Shown here: positions 46,280-55,075 of the stretch, in pieces
How the letters are laid out: each line of letters opens with the position of its first letter
Numbering within the stretch: position 1 is the stretch's first letter
Notes under the pieces: model-generated
Seen by the model: only the letters and a program-made list of their open reading frames with translations
Database searches by the model: none
Told to the model about the DNA's origin: nothing
DNA from: Candidatus Thalassolituus haligoni
GTDB taxonomy: Bacteria > Pseudomonadota > Gammaproteobacteria > Pseudomonadales > Oceanobacteraceae
Direction: 5' to 3'
DNA length: 64,000 nucleotides
NCBI RefSeq assembly: GCF_041222825.1
Contig: NZ_CP139482.1
Location: 961,001 to 1,025,000, forward strand
Translations under genes and position numbers: made by a program

Positions 46280-46351
46280 TATCAGCTTCAATGAAATTCA
46301 AATTTTAACATCCACACCACCGCATCAGGCGGGGTTGATGAGGATACGCTA

Positions 46352-47146
46352 TTGAACGACAAGTTGCGCCTGCATGGCTTCAACAACCTGACCAAGTCTT
46401 TGAGTTTTAATATCTACGATATTTGTTATACCCAGACCGAGAAAGAACGTCAGGAATACATCGAATACATTGATGAACTCTACAACGCTGACCGCCTGAC
46501 TCAGATTCTGGGTGATGTAGTGGATATTATCGGTGCAAATATTCTCAATGTGGCCCGTCAGGATTATGAGCCACAGGGCGCAAGTGTGACCATTTTGATT
46601 GCTGAGCATGAAGTACCGCCCAGCGATGATCTGATGGAAGAGAAGCCTGGCCCATTGAGAGATTCTGTCGTTGCTCATCTCGATAAAAGCCATGTGACGG
46701 TGCACACCTACCCAGAGAGTCATCCGGATGGCGGGATCAGCACTTTCCGGGCAGATATTGATGTCTCGACATGCGGTCTGATCTCGCCGCTGAAGGCATT
46801 AAATTATCTGATTCATGCACTGGATTCAGACATCGTTACGGTGGATTACCGGGTGCGCGGTTTTACCCGTGATGTTGATGGCAACAAGCATTATATCGAC
46901 CACGATATTAATTCAATCCAGAACTATCTGACCGAAGACACCCGCAACGCCTATCAGATGATCGATGTGAACGTGTACCAGGAAAATACCTTCCACACCA
47001 AAATGTTGCTGAAGGATTTTGAACTGGATAACTACCTGTTCGGAGAAGCGGCACTGAGCCTGAGTACTGCAGAGCGCGAAGTGATTGAGAACAAGGTGCG
47101 CAAGGAAATGCTGGAGATCTTCTACTCCCGTAATATGCCTGACTGA
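46352..47146 (+). CDS. speD: S-adenosylmethionine decarboxylase proenzyme SpeD, TTG start
   Basis: SpeD supplies decarboxylated SAM for spermidine. It is a pyruvoyl enzyme made by self-cleavage; the site Lys112-Ser113 in [16 protein letters not shown] is intact, as is [24 protein letters not shown]. The 264-residue length matches the E. coli enzyme. The start is TTG at 46352, preceded by GAGGA, and no ATG is in a suitable place. A terminator follows. No speE is adjacent. Confidence 0.95.
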   Translation: MNDKLRLHGFNNLTKSLSFNIYDICYTQTEKERQEYIEYIDELYNADRLTQILGDVVDIIGANILNVARQDYEPQGASVTILIAEHEVPPSDDLMEEKPGPLRDSVVAHLDKSHVTVHTYPESHPDGGISTFRADIDVSTCGLISPLKALNYLIHALDSDIVTVDYRVRGFTRDVDGNKHYIDHDINSIQNYLTEDTRNAYQMIDVNVYQENTFHTKMLLKDFELDNYLFGEAALSLSTAEREVIENKVRKEMLEIFYSRNMPD

Positions 47147-47161
47147 TTCGGGTAAACGCCC

Positions 47162-47212
47162 ACAGGGCAGTGCCTTTGACTGGGGCGCTGTCCTGTTTTT
47201 TTGTCTTTTGGG
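47162..47212 (+). terminator. Terminator of speD
   Basis: ACAGG and CCTGT close a longer imperfect stem (GCAG/CTG, GCC/GGC) followed by seven T. Confidence 0.8.
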
Positions 47213-47246
47213 TCTGAAACTCGACAGGGGTTCTCCTGTGTTTCGG

Positions 47247-49253
47247 CTAGCCTTCCTTGCGTAATTGCAATTGCCAGCGCCATTCGCTGGCGCTTTCTAA
47301 CTGGAAATCCGGATCATTGCTGCGGTAGTCACCGGTCAGGTGTTGGCTGATGGATACACCGATACGCCAACCACCTGTCCAGGAGTAGTCAAGATAGCCA
47401 CCACAATCATGGGAAGGCGTGTTCCGTACGCTGATTTCGTGCGTGTCTCCAACTGCGAGATGGGCCGATTGACCTTGATAAAACCAGTAGGCTCCGAGTC
47501 GGGCATGACGGAAATACCAGTACTCCACGCTGGCTTTGATCACGGCGTCCGGAGACTGATCCAGCCGTCGGCGTTGTTCTATTACTTGCCCACCCCGAAC
47601 ATCCGACTCATAAAGATTAGCTCCCAGTTCGACAATCAGTGGTCGCTCAGCCAGCGATAACGGTCGCCGTACAGACAGACTAATACCGCGCAGAACGGCA
47701 GGAACAGCACTGTTGACCGGTGTGATCTGATATTGCCCTGCGGCCAAAGCGTCATAGCGATAATGGATGGGCTGGTAGAGGCTGCGCTGGAAGACTGACA
47801 GAATCAAGCCTTCTTCTTCCGCCCGGACACCGGTCTGGAATTGGCGCTGATAGCGCATCACGTAGGAGGTTATCTGCTCGTCCACCAGGTTGGCATTGCC
47901 CATCCATAACAGGTTCTCGTCATCCAGTTGGTGGGGAACCCGATCCCTGGCGCGGGCTGAATGAATGCTTTGGCCGAGGCTGAACTGCAATTGTTGATGA
48001 TAGTCGAGGCGACGATTGAGGATTGCACTGGGCAACCAGTAGGTCGCGGTTGCGATCTCAGATTGGTCGGCAAGACTTTGATCTCCTTCATTGTCTTGGC
48101 TGAGTTCATAGGATTCCAGCCGTAATCCCAGCGTAAGACGGGTACCGGGCGTTACCTGCCAAGCATCCTGTATAAAGGCAGAGGCCCGGTTTTCCTTGAA
48201 TATCAGCTGTTGTTGCTGGCTATCGCCAGCATGGTAGGTGCTCTGCTTTCGTTGCTGGTAGCTCAGCCCCAGTGACCAGCGGTGTTCATCGCGGGTTTCT
48301 GCCAGTGTCCAGTTCAGTCGATAGCGGCTGTCGTCTTCGTCATCGTAGGTGTTGTCTCGTTGTTGTTGCTGTTCAAATTGCTCACCTGTCAGCGACAGTC
48401 GGGTAATACGGCTATCAATTTGATGACTGGCACTAAAGCGAAGATATTGATTGGTGCGGTCATGCTGGTAGGTCGTATCGGCCAGGCCTGGGTGACTGGC
48501 ATCATAACGTAACGTTAATGGCAGAGCGGTGTGATTGCGGTCGAAGTCGCTGTTCATCAGCATGAGTTCACTGCTCAGGCGTGTTGCTGCAGATAATGAA
48601 GCTTGGTGATACAGCCGCAGCGTATCGTCTTGCTGCTGACGGTGTTGTGACCAGGTTTGCCGGGTGCCATCGTCATACGTCCCCTGGTTGTTGCTAGCCT
48701 GGCGAATACGTGAAAGACCGATTCGCAGAGTACGAGATAGTGATACATCGGCCAGCAGTTGATAACCATCCTCCGGACCACTGATGCCTGCCAGGTAACT
48801 GCTTGGGCTGAATTGATCCTTCAGTATCAGGTTGATGGCACCGGCAGCGCCTCCCCCCCAGTCCTGGTCTGACTGGCTGTTTTCACTGATGTCAATTTGC
48901 TTGATCATGGCGGCCGGAATGCGCTCAAGAGCCAGCCGCTGGGCATTGCTGTCTCCCAGTAGCGGTTGGCCATTAATAGACAAACTTTGGTAGCTGCCGC
49001 TCATGCCATAAAGGAGTACGTCGTCCTCTATATTGAGATTCTTACCCATCCCAGTAGTGGGGAGCTGGCGTAGCAGGTCGAGGGCTGTCAGGGGCAAAAA
49101 GCGGCTGTAGTTTTCCGGGTCGTAGGAAAGTGTTGCATCATTTGCCTGACCCGGAGCAGAGAATCCGAGCAGTGCTACCAGTACACTGGCTGGAATCAGC
49201 TGGAGCAGGGGATGTCGACGCCTGACACTGATGTGTTGCTCGTTCCTGAACAT
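47247..49253 (-). CDS. TonB-dependent outer-membrane receptor (short, plug plus barrel)
   Basis: The 668 residues have a signal peptide (about 15-38, ending GQAND), a plug domain with ALDLLRQLPTTGMG, LSINGQPLLGD, RIPAAMIKQIDISE and GAAGAINLILKD, and then barrel strands. It ends RWQLQLRKEG, without the terminal aromatic residue that normally ends such barrels. No TonB box is obvious. It begins 30 bases after the rsmC stop and so may be expressed with the litR-type gene and rsmC. The ligand is unknown; no Fur box was recognised. Confidence 0.83.
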   Translation of the reverse strand: MFRNEQHISVRRRHPLLQLIPASVLVALLGFSAPGQANDATLSYDPENYSRFLPLTALDLLRQLPTTGMGKNLNIEDDVLLYGMSGSYQSLSINGQPLLGDSNAQRLALERIPAAMIKQIDISENSQSDQDWGGGAAGAINLILKDQFSPSSYLAGISGPEDGYQLLADVSLSRTLRIGLSRIRQASNNQGTYDDGTRQTWSQHRQQQDDTLRLYHQASLSAATRLSSELMLMNSDFDRNHTALPLTLRYDASHPGLADTTYQHDRTNQYLRFSASHQIDSRITRLSLTGEQFEQQQQRDNTYDDEDDSRYRLNWTLAETRDEHRWSLGLSYQQRKQSTYHAGDSQQQQLIFKENRASAFIQDAWQVTPGTRLTLGLRLESYELSQDNEGDQSLADQSEIATATYWLPSAILNRRLDYHQQLQFSLGQSIHSARARDRVPHQLDDENLLWMGNANLVDEQITSYVMRYQRQFQTGVRAEEEGLILSVFQRSLYQPIHYRYDALAAGQYQITPVNSAVPAVLRGISLSVRRPLSLAERPLIVELGANLYESDVRGGQVIEQRRRLDQSPDAVIKASVEYWYFRHARLGAYWFYQGQSAHLAVGDTHEISVRNTPSHDCGGYLDYSWTGGWRIGVSISQHLTGDYRSNDPDFQLESASEWRWQLQLRKEG

Positions 49254-49283
49254 GGTGTTCCCCCTGCTGTCGGACTCCGGCGG

Positions 49284-50300
49284 TTAATGGCTGATACGGA
49301 GTATCTTGAAGCCGTTGGCTGTGGCGACTTCCTCTACCTGGCTGAAGTGGTGTGTGGCCCACTCTTCATAGGGCAAGTGGCGGTTGGCGACGACCCAGAG
49401 CTTGCCTCCTGCCCGTAATTGTTTGCGGGCACTGGCAAACAGTTGTTCGGCAAAATGGTAGTCTGTCTCTTTGCCAGCGTGGAACGGTGGGTTGCTGATA
49501 ATGGTCTCAAAATAGCCGTCGACCTGGCTCATGCCATCACTGGCGATAATATCTGCCTGGATCCCTAACCGCGCCGCATTCAGTGCGGCGCTGCGCAGTG
49601 CAAAGGCGTCGGTATCTGCCAGCGTCAGACTGATGTCCGGGCTACGCAGCGCCTGGCTTAGGCCCAGTACGCCACAGCCGCAACCCAGATCCAGCACCTT
49701 GCCGTGCAGCGGCTTGAGTTGTGCCAACAGTAACTCGGTGCCCTTGTCGAGAGCCCCCTGACTGAATACGCCGGGCAGGGATAGATAATCCCGACCATCG
49801 TAGTGTGTTGCTTTGGCGAGTGCCAGCCAGTTGAACGCTTGTTGCTGAGGCCGCAGCAGCGCTGACCACAGGCTGCAATGGCGGGCACTGTCGTGCTTCA
49901 GCGGATCCGCAAGGTGCTTGATGGCGTTATTGATGCTTTTGCCACCGCTGTCATTGGCGCCGACCAGCCAGACTTCAGGCAGATGGCGGTGAGCGGGTAC
50001 CCGAGTCAGCATTTGTACCAGAGCGATGGCCAGTTGCTTGGCTTTAGGCCAGACAATAACGACGCGTTCGGTGTTATCCGGTAGTTCGGCTTCGGGAATA
50101 GCGAAGGTGACCTTGTCTTCGCCCAGCGCCGCTGACATGGCGAGGTAGCAGCGCCAATCCCAGGTTTGCACCCGGCACCCGGCGCTACGCACCATGTTGA
50201 GCCACTCGGGATCGGTGTCGCTCTCGCTGGTAAGGATCAGCGTGGTCGCCGTCAGCAAATCCGGGTGGCGGGTCAGTAATTGGTAGGGGGCCTGGTTCAT
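49284..50300 (-). CDS. rsmC: 16S rRNA guanine-N2 methyltransferase, RsmC-type
   Basis: RsmC methylates G1207 of 16S rRNA. The 338 residues show a degenerate N-terminal methyltransferase-like half and a C-terminal catalytic half with VLDLGCGCGVLGLS and the NPPF motif (IISNPPFHAGKETDY). The related RlmG acts on 23S rRNA and is alike; FHAGKETDYH favours RsmC. Its ATG overlaps the stop of the upstream MerR gene by four bases, so the two are co-translated. Confidence 0.88.
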   Translation of the reverse strand: MNQAPYQLLTRHPDLLTATTLILTSESDTDPEWLNMVRSAGCRVQTWDWRCYLAMSAALGEDKVTFAIPEAELPDNTERVVIVWPKAKQLAIALVQMLTRVPAHRHLPEVWLVGANDSGGKSINNAIKHLADPLKHDSARHCSLWSALLRPQQQAFNWLALAKATHYDGRDYLSLPGVFSQGALDKGTELLLAQLKPLHGKVLDLGCGCGVLGLSQALRSPDISLTLADTDAFALRSAALNAARLGIQADIIASDGMSQVDGYFETIISNPPFHAGKETDYHFAEQLFASARKQLRAGGKLWVVANRHLPYEEWATHHFSQVEEVATANGFKILRISH

Positions 50301-51214
50301 GCCGTCATTCCTTGCACTATGTCGCGTACGTTTAATGCTGCGATCTGGTAGTCGTCGCCAAGTGGGACCAGCCCTTGCTGACGTAATTGACTGTCAAATT
50401 CACTGGATTGTCCGGTGACAAACAACGGACAGCCGGTTTCTGCGGCAATCTTGTGTAATTGCTGAATACGTTCTGTCGAAGGTGTTGCTTCTATTTGTAG
50501 AATGGCGACAGGCCAGTGTCGACATTCGTTCAGCAACGGGATGATTTGCTCCAGCGCCATTAAACCGGACAGCCGAGTAGCGCCCAGACCGAGTTGTCGG
50601 ATCAGCAAACCGAGCAGTAACAGATTGATTTCGCTGTCTCTGGTGCAGTTTGCCAGCAGTATTCTTGGCTGTTCTGGCGTTGTTCCGCTTTCTGACAGGC
50701 GCCAGGCCAGCCTGGCTTGCAGGAATGAAGTAAAAAAGCACAGTCGGGCGCTGCCCAGTGTCTGGGTGCTGTTTTCCCTGAGCTGACGATAAAAAGGCAC
50801 AAACAGAAATCGCAGCGCCAGCTCAACCGGAAAAAACTGGCTGACTTCATCAAAGGTGGAAGCCAGCAAACGGTCGTCAAAGTCTTGCGTCGCTTGCTGT
50901 AATAATTCCCGATAATGCTGCCACTGGGAAGGTTTGGCGGCGGTAAGCGGAGTATCAAGATCGGCCTCGCCATTCGCCAGCATGGCTTGGGCCTGGGAAA
51001 TGGGGATGCCGCGATTCAGCAAGGCAATCACCCGTTTGATCAGCTGTATGTCTTGCTCGGTGTAAAGGCGATGCCCCTTGGCGGTGCGTTTGGGTTCGAT
51101 CAGTCCATAGCGTCGTTCCCAGGCGCGCAAGGTGATGGCATTGATGCCTGTTTCCGCAGACACTATCCGGATCGGATAATACGCAGCGTGAGATTCGGAA
51201 CCATTGCCAGTCAT
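50297..51214 (-). CDS. LitR/CarH-type MerR regulator, probable class II (cobalamin-independent)
   Basis: The ATG at 51214 gives 305 residues: a MerR helix-turn-helix (YPIRIVSAETGINAITLRAWERRYGL...KGHRLYTEQDI), then the helical and Rossmann-like regions of the B12-binding fold. In CarH-type light sensors this part carries a glutamate-histidine segment for adenosylcobalamin; here the equivalent stretch reads RDSEINLLLL, with no histidine. Class II LitR proteins (PplR) of Pseudomonas putida likewise act without B12 and need a neighbouring short LOV protein. Exactly such a gene lies divergently 224 bases away. Confidence 0.85.
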   Translation of the reverse strand: MTGNGSESHAAYYPIRIVSAETGINAITLRAWERRYGLIEPKRTAKGHRLYTEQDIQLIKRVIALLNRGIPISQAQAMLANGEADLDTPLTAAKPSQWQHYRELLQQATQDFDDRLLASTFDEVSQFFPVELALRFLFVPFYRQLRENSTQTLGSARLCFFTSFLQARLAWRLSESGTTPEQPRILLANCTRDSEINLLLLGLLIRQLGLGATRLSGLMALEQIIPLLNECRHWPVAILQIEATPSTERIQQLHKIAAETGCPLFVTGQSSEFDSQLRQQGLVPLGDDYQIAALNVRDIVQGMTA

Positions 51215-51438
51215 GTCATGGGCTCTTGCGTTATCTGGTAACAAGCAGGCTGTCACCTTGGGTGGACGGTGACCGGGTACGATGATGAAATCTTCTTTTG
51301 TAACCGGTGGTGTACAAGGGTGTACAGATTCTATTCTTACATCGTTACAAAGTAAAAGTCGCGTCCCAAAGGGGCCAAATACTTGACCACGGCGGTGACG
51401 CTGATTAACTTGCCGGAATATTCCAATGGAGAGCATGT
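51215..51438. promoter_or_regulatory. Divergent litR-LOV control region with tandem TGTACA
   Basis: TGTACA occurs at 51311-51316 and 51321-51326, four bases apart, with further TTACA motifs at 51337 and 51346. The P. putida PplR1 site is described as T(G/A)TACA-N12-TGTA(C/T)A; the hexamers match but the spacing does not, so binding is possible, not proven. TTGACC (51384) with TAACTT 17 bases on is a candidate LOV promoter. Confidence 0.5.
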
Positions 51439-51900
51439 ATGTTTGCTGACGCGTCAGACCCTCAGGGGCCGATCAGCCTTGAGCTGTTGAAAAAAGCGGT
51501 CGATGCCTCCAATGATGGCATCGTCATTGCCGAGCAGGAAGGTGACGACAATATTCTGGTTTACGTCAACAAGGCGTTCGAGCGTCTGACTGGCTATCAG
51601 GCCGATGAGATTCTCTATCAGGATTGTCGTTTTTTACAGTTGGGCGATCGGGATCAGGCCGATCTGGGTGCAATCCGCCAGGCGATTGCTGAAGGACGAC
51701 CGGCACGAGCCACACTGAGAAATTATCGCAAGGATGGGTCGTTGTTCTGGAACGAATTAAGTCTGTCGCCAGTGTACAGTGATGACGATCAGCTGATGTA
51801 TTACATCGGTGTGCAGAAAGACGTCACCGCGACCGTTGAAGCCCTGCATCGTGCTGAAGTGGCAGAGGCCGAGTTGGCCAGGTTGCGTAGCCTGCCCTGA
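51439..51900 (+). CDS. Short LOV-domain blue-light photoreceptor (PpSB-LOV-like)
   Basis: The 153 residues are a single PAS/LOV domain with short flanking helices. The flavin-adduct motif is intact: DCRFLQ with the photoactive Cys63, preceded by GYQADEILY; the usual Asn before the Cys is Asp here. Later NYRKDGSLFWNELSLSPVY and YYIGVQKDVT match LOV flavin-site strands. There is no kinase or output domain, as in the short LOV proteins of Pseudomonas putida (about 142-151 residues). GGAGAG precedes the ATG. Divergent from the LitR-type regulator it probably signals to. Confidence 0.88.
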   Translation: MFADASDPQGPISLELLKKAVDASNDGIVIAEQEGDDNILVYVNKAFERLTGYQADEILYQDCRFLQLGDRDQADLGAIRQAIAEGRPARATLRNYRKDGSLFWNELSLSPVYSDDDQLMYYIGVQKDVTATVEALHRAEVAEAELARLRSLP

Positions 51901-51930
51901 TCCGTTGAGCACAGCTGTAAAAGTTACGCT

Positions 51931-52030
51931 GTTAAAAATCATCTCAAAAGGCTCATTCAGCACGGTTAAACTGCGCTTTTTCGTTGATTGTTGCCTCGGT
52001 CTTTTATCGCTCACTCTATTTTTTAGATGC
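51931..52030 (+). repeat. MITE-like dispersed repeat, copy B (partial)
   Basis: This 100-base stretch matches the right part of copy A (36164-36267): GTTAAAAATC at the start, AAACTGCGCTTT in the middle, and TTATCGCTCACTCTATTTTTTAG-like end. Only one end resembles the inverted terminus of the family. It lies behind the LOV gene, before the shared terminator. Confidence 0.7.
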
Positions 52031-52064
52031 CAGGGTGGGCTTTAACCATCCAATAGGAAGCATA

Positions 52065-52099
52065 AAAAAAGCAGAGTCGCGGCTGCGCTCTGCTTTTTT
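52065..52099. terminator. Bidirectional terminator between the LOV gene and ppa
   Basis: GCAGAG and CTCTGC with flanking A6 and T6 form the stem over an 11-base loop, 31 bases past the ppa stop. Confidence 0.88.
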
Positions 52100-52129
52100 A
52101 TTGATACTGATTGGTTGGTCTGTACCGGA

Positions 52130-52660
52130 TTACTTGTTGTTGTAAGCTTCGGCAGATTCCATGATCAGGCGACGTGCTTCGTCGGCATTACCCCAGTCGC
52201 GCACCTTGACCCATTTTCCGGCTTCCAGATCCTTGTAGTTTTCAAAAAAGTGGGCAATCTGGTTGCGCAGCAACTCAGGTACGTCGTTTACGTCCTGAAC
52301 GTCATCATAAATCTTGCTGAGTTTGGTATGAGGAACGGCGAGTAACTTGACGTCTTCGCCACCTTCGTCTTCCATGTTAAGTACGGCAACCGGGCGAGCG
52401 CGGATGACAGAACCCGGTTGTACTGGATAAGGCGTGATCACCAGCACGTCAAGTGGGTCACCGTCACCTGCCAACGTATTTGAAATATAACCATAGTTGG
52501 CCGGGTAGAACATCGGGGTGGCCATGAAGCGATCGACCATCAGGCAATCCATGTCCTTGTCTATTTCGTATTTGATGGGGGCATGGTTGGCTGGAATTTC
52601 AATGACGACGTAAACATCGTTTGGCAGGTCTTTACCTGCGGAAATGGCGTTGTAGCTCAT
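52130..52660 (-). CDS. ppa: Inorganic pyrophosphatase Ppa (family I)
   Basis: Ppa hydrolyses pyrophosphate and drives biosynthetic reactions. The 176 residues show the family signature [13 protein letters not shown] with its metal-binding aspartates, [19 protein letters not shown] at the substrate site, and FYPANYGYI. Length equals that of the E. coli enzyme. It is a single-gene unit. Confidence 0.97.
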   Translation of the reverse strand: MSYNAISAGKDLPNDVYVVIEIPANHAPIKYEIDKDMDCLMVDRFMATPMFYPANYGYISNTLAGDGDPLDVLVITPYPVQPGSVIRARPVAVLNMEDEGGEDVKLLAVPHTKLSKIYDDVQDVNDVPELLRNQIAHFFENYKDLEAGKWVKVRDWGNADEARRLIMESAEAYNNK

Positions 52661-52816
52661 CTTGTTTTCCCTGGGTCGGTTGAGTTATTTGGCCGGATTA
52701 TAGCCAAGCGGCTCTTGTTCTGTCAGGTCTACATCAGTATAAAACTGCAGGCATCGACCAAAAGATGCAGGCAGCCGGTTTATTATCCTGATCAGCGAGT
52801 AAAAGAAATACGACTT

Positions 52817-55057
52817 ATGGCGATGTTAATTTGGGCCTTGGTGGGCATCCCGTTACTGTGGGGGTCTGGCAATGCGACGGCCAGCGATTTCGACGATAAG
52901 CAGCTGCCAGACTTTGCGGAAGTCTTTGGCCTCGGTGATGATGATATTCCGGTTGTCTTGACGGCGACGCGCCTGCGCCAGCCGCGTGCCGAGGTACCTG
53001 CCAGTGTCACCGTGATTGAAGCAGAGCAAATCGAGGCATGGAATGTCCGAACCCTGCCAGAACTGATGCGTTTTGTGCCAGGCATGTTTATTGGTCATGG
53101 CGATGATGAGAACAACGCATCGATTGCCTATCACTCTTCCAGCCCCAGTGTGATGAGGCGCTTACAGGTGATGGTGGATGGCCGCTCGGTGTTTAAATCC
53201 GGCATTGCCTCGGTGGTCTGGGATGATATACCGATCGCGTTAGAGGATATTCAGCGGATTGAAATTACCCGAGGCCCCAGTTCGGCAACCTATGGCTCCA
53301 ATTCCTTTCAGGGGGTCATTAACATTATCAGCAAGCACCCGGGTGACACTTTGGGGGTGCGTTTGCGTTACCGTAATGGCAATCAGGGAGAGGATGACAG
53401 TTTGGCCAGTTATTCCTGGCAAGATGACAGTGTTTCCTACCGACTGACAGCACAACTGAATGCATCGAATGGGTTTGATGGTATCGATAGCACGAAGGGG
53501 GCTGATGACCTGCGCGACAGCAGCCGTCATGGTTTTGTCAGCCTGAATCGGACTCAGGGGTTTGAGGGTGGCTGGCAGCTGAATACCCAGGCGGCCTACA
53601 AGGCGGGCCATACTGACATTCGCCAGGGGGATTTTGATCAGGGTTATCCAGATCAGGATACGCGTCAGGGAATGGTCATGGCCAAGCTTTCTCGGGATTT
53701 CAGTGCCAATCATTCGTCTTCGGTACGTGCCTACTGGCAATATGATGATCGCACGCAGGAGACTTCTGTCCGGGTGCCAACGATATTGCTGGATCCGAAC
53801 CTGTATGCCCTCTATCGCAACAATCCGGATCTGGCTCGGTTGGCATTAAATGAATCCATGATTAATGCCGTGGCATCCGGGGCTTCTGCCGAGCAGCTTG
53901 AGGCGTTGGCAACGTCAGCTGGCCATCCGGTTGAGGTCAGCAATTCCGATCTGGATCAGCTGCAGGCGATGCTGGCGAGTACCGGTGGGGACGTTGCCAA
54001 TTTGTCGCAAGAGGTGACGGGACAAACCAATTGGAATATCGCTGATGAGCGGGTTGATATTGAATTTCAGGATACCCGGCGCTGGAGTAACTCACTGCGT
54101 ACGGTCTTGGGTATCAATATGCGACGGGATCAGGTGACGTCCGAGACGTATTTTGGCGGCAAGGTAAATAACGATACCTATCGGGTGTTTGGTAATCTGG
54201 AATGGCGCAGCTATGATCGTGTCATTGTCAACCTTGGTGGCACCTATGAGCGCGAAGATGCCAATGATGATGCCTTCTCTCCCCGGATTGGCCTGAATCT
54301 GTTATTGACCCCCCAGCAGAGTATTCGCCTTATTCACTCAGAAGCCGTGCGTTCACCGGATTTGCTGGAGCAGAACCCTAATTATACGGTGGCCGTCAGC
54401 GGCCTTGGGGATAATTACCTCGGCTTGTCGGAAGGACAGTTTTTTATTCATCAATGGCCGGAGTCAAGGGATCTCGATCATGAGCGAATTGTCAGCACCG
54501 AAGTAGGCTATTATGGTCGTTTCTCTGATCCTGATATCGAAATTGATCTGAAATTGTTTCAGGAGCATATGACCCACCTGATTTCGGATCCCATTCAGAT
54601 TCAGAGCCTGGCCATCAGTTCGGATACCCAAATGGATATTGATGGGGCAGAAGTACAGCTTAACTGGCGCATGACTCCCACAGACTGGATCTGGTTGTCG
54701 TCTGCCTATATTAATGTCGAGCTCAAGGGTGAGGATGGCGTGCAACGCAATCAACGTGTTGATACCCGCCTCAGTGCGAAAGACAGTGTGGTTGCGAGCT
54801 GGCATCATCAGGGCAGTCGCTGGAGTCTGACGGGGTCACATTTCTGGTACGACGCCTACAATAGTAAGTACAGCGGCAAGGGAAATCGCTATCGTCGCTA
54901 TGAAGTCAGTCTGAAAGTATTTGACCGGATCGGCCGGTATAACCCTTGGTTGGGTTTTCATTTACAGCATCTGGTTGACGACAGTAGTCTGGTGTACGCG
55001 AACCAGCGCTACTCTACAAATAATCTGTACAATGTACAGCTTGGCCTTAATTTCTGA
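52817..55057 (+). CDS. TonB-dependent outer-membrane receptor, first gene of a sensor operon
   Basis: From the ATG at 52817 the protein has 746 residues: signal peptide (MLIWALVGIPLLWGSGNATA), a possible TonB box near IPVVLTATRLRQP, and a plug with VPASVTVIEAEQIEAWNVRTLPELMRF-type sequence, QVMVDGRSVFKSG and IEITRGPSSATYGSNSFQGVINII. The barrel ends in YNVQLGLNF with the canonical terminal Phe. The plug is of the BtuB/CirA-like type, which does not fix the ligand. The next gene begins 18 bases after its stop. Confidence 0.92.
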   Translation: MAMLIWALVGIPLLWGSGNATASDFDDKQLPDFAEVFGLGDDDIPVVLTATRLRQPRAEVPASVTVIEAEQIEAWNVRTLPELMRFVPGMFIGHGDDENNASIAYHSSSPSVMRRLQVMVDGRSVFKSGIASVVWDDIPIALEDIQRIEITRGPSSATYGSNSFQGVINIISKHPGDTLGVRLRYRNGNQGEDDSLASYSWQDDSVSYRLTAQLNASNGFDGIDSTKGADDLRDSSRHGFVSLNRTQGFEGGWQLNTQAAYKAGHTDIRQGDFDQGYPDQDTRQGMVMAKLSRDFSANHSSSVRAYWQYDDRTQETSVRVPTILLDPNLYALYRNNPDLARLALNESMINAVASGASAEQLEALATSAGHPVEVSNSDLDQLQAMLASTGGDVANLSQEVTGQTNWNIADERVDIEFQDTRRWSNSLRTVLGINMRRDQVTSETYFGGKVNNDTYRVFGNLEWRSYDRVIVNLGGTYEREDANDDAFSPRIGLNLLLTPQQSIRLIHSEAVRSPDLLEQNPNYTVAVSGLGDNYLGLSEGQFFIHQWPESRDLDHERIVSTEVGYYGRFSDPDIEIDLKLFQEHMTHLISDPIQIQSLAISSDTQMDIDGAEVQLNWRMTPTDWIWLSSAYINVELKGEDGVQRNQRVDTRLSAKDSVVASWHHQGSRWSLTGSHFWYDAYNSKYSGKGNRYRRYEVSLKVFDRIGRYNPWLGFHLQHLVDDSSLVYANQRYSTNNLYNVQLGLNF

Positions 55058-55075
55058 CAGGGAGCGGATGCTTGC

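Noticed and set aside
47247..49253. Reading the short TonB receptor as a pseudogene
   Set aside because: The frame is intact with signal peptide, full plug and many barrel strands; only the last residues are atypical.
49254..49283. Fur box before the TonB receptor at 47247-49253
   Set aside because: Only 30 bases separate it from rsmC and no GATAATGAT-like sequence is seen there.
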